Below, one piece after another: positions 4,581 through 6,421 of a stretch of DNA of 6,421 nt (the first letter of the stretch is position 1; the number at the start of each line of letters is the position of its first letter). Source of the DNA: Terriglobales bacterium (GTDB lineage Bacteria; Acidobacteriota; Terriglobia; Terriglobales; Acidobacteriaceae); contig JAATFE010000386.1 in the NCBI GenBank assembly GCA_015655365.1, positions 1-6,421 of the forward strand. Reading direction: 5' to 3'. The translations under genes and the position numbers were made by a program. The notes under the pieces were generated by a model that was not told the origin of the DNA, did no database searches, and saw only the letters and a list, made by a program, of their open reading frames with translations.

Positions 4581-6421
4581 ATGACCAAGATAGGCTGGTT
4601 TTCTCGGCTGTCCAATTTACAGCTCTCAACAGCAATGATTCAGCGTACCGCCGGCAGCATCGGCGTTGCCGCTCTCCTGGTGATGGCGACCGTTGCCGCC
4701 GCCCAGAATCCAACGGCGAACGACCCCCTGCCTGGCCCAGGAACGCACATATCGGTTCCTGACGGCTATTCCCTGCACGAAGTCGTGGACATGGGCGGAC
4801 ATATCGCCAACACCGCCGGAAGCAATGCCATGTATGACACGCTGGTCAATCAGCAATCAGGACCGCGTGTGCTGGGCGAGAGCTTCGAGTTGCGCGCCCT
4901 GCCCGGCAAGAAGGGCGGGCTCGTCGATAACCTTAAGCTTTTCAGCAACGGATTCGGCGGCAACCCGAACCAGTTTGCCCGGCTGAATTTTGAGAAGGGC
5001 AAACTCTACGACTTTTCCGGCGTCTTCCGCCGCGACCGCCAGTACTTCGACTACGATCTGCTCGGCAATCCGAATATTCCCTCCGGAAAGACGATTCCCA
5101 TCGGCCCCTCCGCAACGCCGACGGCCCAGTTCGCCTGGCCGCAGGTGCAGCAGTCTCCCGAGATGTTCAACACCGTGCGCCGCATGACGGACACCAACGC
5201 GACCCTGCTTCCACTGTCGAAGGTATCCTTCCGCGCCGGCTACTCGCAGAACATCTTCCAGGGACCGAGCCTCTCGCCGAGCGGCTACCAGGGCGCTTTG
5301 TCGTCTTCCCTGGTGCTCCAGGAGTTTCAGCGCAACAGCACCGACGATTTCCTGGGTGCGATCGATTGGAAGCCCATCGCGGGCACCAAGCTGACCTTCG
5401 AAGAGCAGGTGAACCACTACAAGGCCGACTCCTACTTCACCCTGGCCCCACAGTCCTACATCTTTCAGGAAGCGGATGGCACTCGGGTTGTTCCGTTCGT
5501 GAGCTTTGACAGCATGTTGCCTTACGGCTACAGCACCACCTCGGGTGCATTTGCCGCCAGTAGTGTCTGCAATACGGGCAGCGCGATCAACGCGGCCATC
5601 GTTTTGAACGCGCCGCAAACTCCCGGCGGTCTGCCGGTCATCGATCCGGCCTGCGCCGTGGTGAGCAGCTACCAGCGTTTCCAGCCGACGCGCATTCTTA
5701 CACCCACCGAAACCTTCCGCTTGCAGAGTACGAGCATCAGGAACGTCTCGATGAACGGCAATGTCCGCTATACCAGCGCGAACATGAATATGCCGAACTA
5801 CCAGGAGTTCTTCAATGGCCTGACCCACGTCACGAGTGGAACGGCGGGGGCGCTTCGCTCCATCGCTTACCAGGGCAACGCGACTGCCAAGCGGAAGGTG
5901 TTCGCCGCCGACTACGGCCTCACCTGGCAGGCGGCAAAGAAGTTCAGCGTGGCTGAGCAGATCAGTTTCTCGAACGTTCAACAGCCGGGAACAGCCGCCC
6001 TTACGAGCGTGACGGCTCTTGCCACGACAGGCGCGCCCAATCAAACCATTACCTACGCGGGGCGTCTGGCCGCGGGTACGCCCCCAGGCTTCGAAGGCAC
6101 CCCCGCGGTTGGCAGCGCTCCGGCCACCAACGCCGGCTACTTCGGCCAAAAGTTGGTTACCAATAATCTGACCGGGACATGGGATGTTTCGGACCGCGCC
6201 ACGGTGTCGCTTACCTATCGCTACCAGATGCACAGCATTGCCGAGGGTGGTTCTGTTCACGGCGGTGCGGTCGTCGAGTGCACCGATCCCGTCCCCGGCA
6301 GCCTGGTTGCCGAGTGCGGAACGACCACGATCCACGAGAACACCGGCATCCTGGGCGCGGCCTACCGCCCCACGAACAACTGGGAGATCAACGGCTCGGT
6401 CGAGATCGGTTCCTACGACAA
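4581..6421 (+). CDS. MtrB/PioB-like outer-membrane beta-barrel, N-terminal part
   Basis: The frame is open from 4581 to the window end, giving 613 residues and no stop. Residues 1-24 form a long, mildly basic lead-in, followed by a hydrophobic export segment (GSIGVAALLVMATVAAAQ, 25-42). The mature protein shows alternating amphipathic strands with many Tyr, Phe, Asn, Gly and Thr residues, typical of a barrel. The block at 72-163 (GGHIANTAGSNAMYDTLVN; GGLVDNLKLFSNGFGGNPNQ; FSGVFRRDRQYFDYDLLGNP) resembles the N-terminal region of MtrB-like proteins beside decaheme cytochromes in acidobacteria, from memory. MtrB sheathes MtrA in the outer membrane so that electrons cross. The family usually has 650-900 residues, so the C-terminal strands are missing here. 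No CXXC occurs near the N-terminus; cysteines are only at 330, 358, 567 and 579. The start at 4581 is preferred because GTGAGG lies 6 bases upstream; in-frame ATGs at 4542, 4551 and 4635 (the last giving a more usual signal peptide) are alternatives. Confidence 0.72.
   Translation, partial: MTKIGWFSRLSNLQLSTAMIQRTAGSIGVAALLVMATVAAAQNPTANDPLPGPGTHISVPDGYSLHEVVDMGGHIANTAGSNAMYDTLVNQQSGPRVLGESFELRALPGKKGGLVDNLKLFSNGFGGNPNQFARLNFEKGKLYDFSGVFRRDRQYFDYDLLGNPNIPSGKTIPIGPSATPTAQFAWPQVQQSPEMFNTVRRMTDTNATLLPLSKVSFRAGYSQNIFQGPSLSPSGYQGALSSSLVLQEFQRNSTDDFLGAIDWKPIAGTKLTFEEQVNHYKADSYFTLAPQSYIFQEADGTRVVPFVSFDSMLPYGYSTTSGAFAASSVCNTGSAINAAIVLNAPQTPGGLPVIDPACAVVSSYQRFQPTRILTPTETFRLQSTSIRNVSMNGNVRYTSANMNMPNYQEFFNGLTHVTSGTAGALRSIAYQGNATAKRKVFAADYGLTWQAAKKFSVAEQISFSNVQQPGTAALTSVTALATTGAPNQTITYAGRLAAGTPPGFEGTPAVGSAPATNAGYFGQKLVTNNLTGTWDVSDRATVSLTYRYQMHSIAEGGSVHGGAVVECTDPVPGSLVAECGTTTIHENTGILGAAYRPTNNWEINGSVEIGSYD

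Noticed and set aside
4857..6335. Long open frame (492 codons) on the minus strand opposite the barrel gene
   Set aside because: Its product is rich in Arg, Gly, Ala and Val with no family signature, while the opposite plus-strand frame has an export signal, barrel-like composition and a ribosome-binding site. Long antisense frames are common in GC-rich genes.

Overview
The window looks like a piece of chromosome from a GC-rich, Gram-negative soil- or sediment-type bacterium, most likely an acidobacterium. That assignment is inference. It rests on the look of the MnmG C-terminus, on an intergenic repeat resembling one I recall from Acidobacteriaceae genomes, and on a large beta-barrel whose N-terminal region resembles acidobacterial MtrB-like proteins. 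No rRNA, tRNA or CRISPR array is visible.

Layout. (1) 1-1067, plus strand: the C-terminal half of the tRNA-modification enzyme MnmG, cut by the window edge. (2) 1068-1187: a short gap between convergent genes that carries a dispersed-repeat-like motif. (3) 1188-1766, minus strand: a small exported NTF2-like/DUF4440 protein. (4) 1871-2623, minus strand: a Crp/Fnr-family regulator with an FNR-like N-terminal cysteine cluster. (5) 2624-3496: an 873-bp divergent intergenic region with no convincing gene. It holds two Crp-type palindromes of the form TGTGA-N6-TCAC, a 112-bp inverted-repeat element flanked by TA that looks like a MITE, and a putative promoter. (6) 3497-4459, plus strand: a periplasmic decaheme c-type cytochrome of the MtrA/DmsE type with exactly ten CXXCH motifs. 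(7) 4460-4580: a gap with a perfect 12-bp hairpin. (8) 4581 to the end, plus strand: the first 613 residues of an outer-membrane beta-barrel that I read as the MtrB/PioB-like partner of the cytochrome. The barrel gene runs off the window, and a long antisense reading frame overlies it.

How it may work together. The decaheme cytochrome and the barrel together resemble a porin-cytochrome conduit that moves electrons across the outer membrane, for metal reduction, metal oxidation or exchange with another external partner. The divergently encoded regulator has a recognition helix that keeps the residues Crp uses to read TGTGA. A near-consensus TGTGA-N6-TCAC site lies about 200 bp before the cytochrome start, at a distance from a possible -10 element that suits class II activation. 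The simplest model is a redox- or oxygen-responsive switch that controls an extracellular electron-transfer operon and possibly itself. The role of the small exported NTF2-like protein behind the regulator is unknown.
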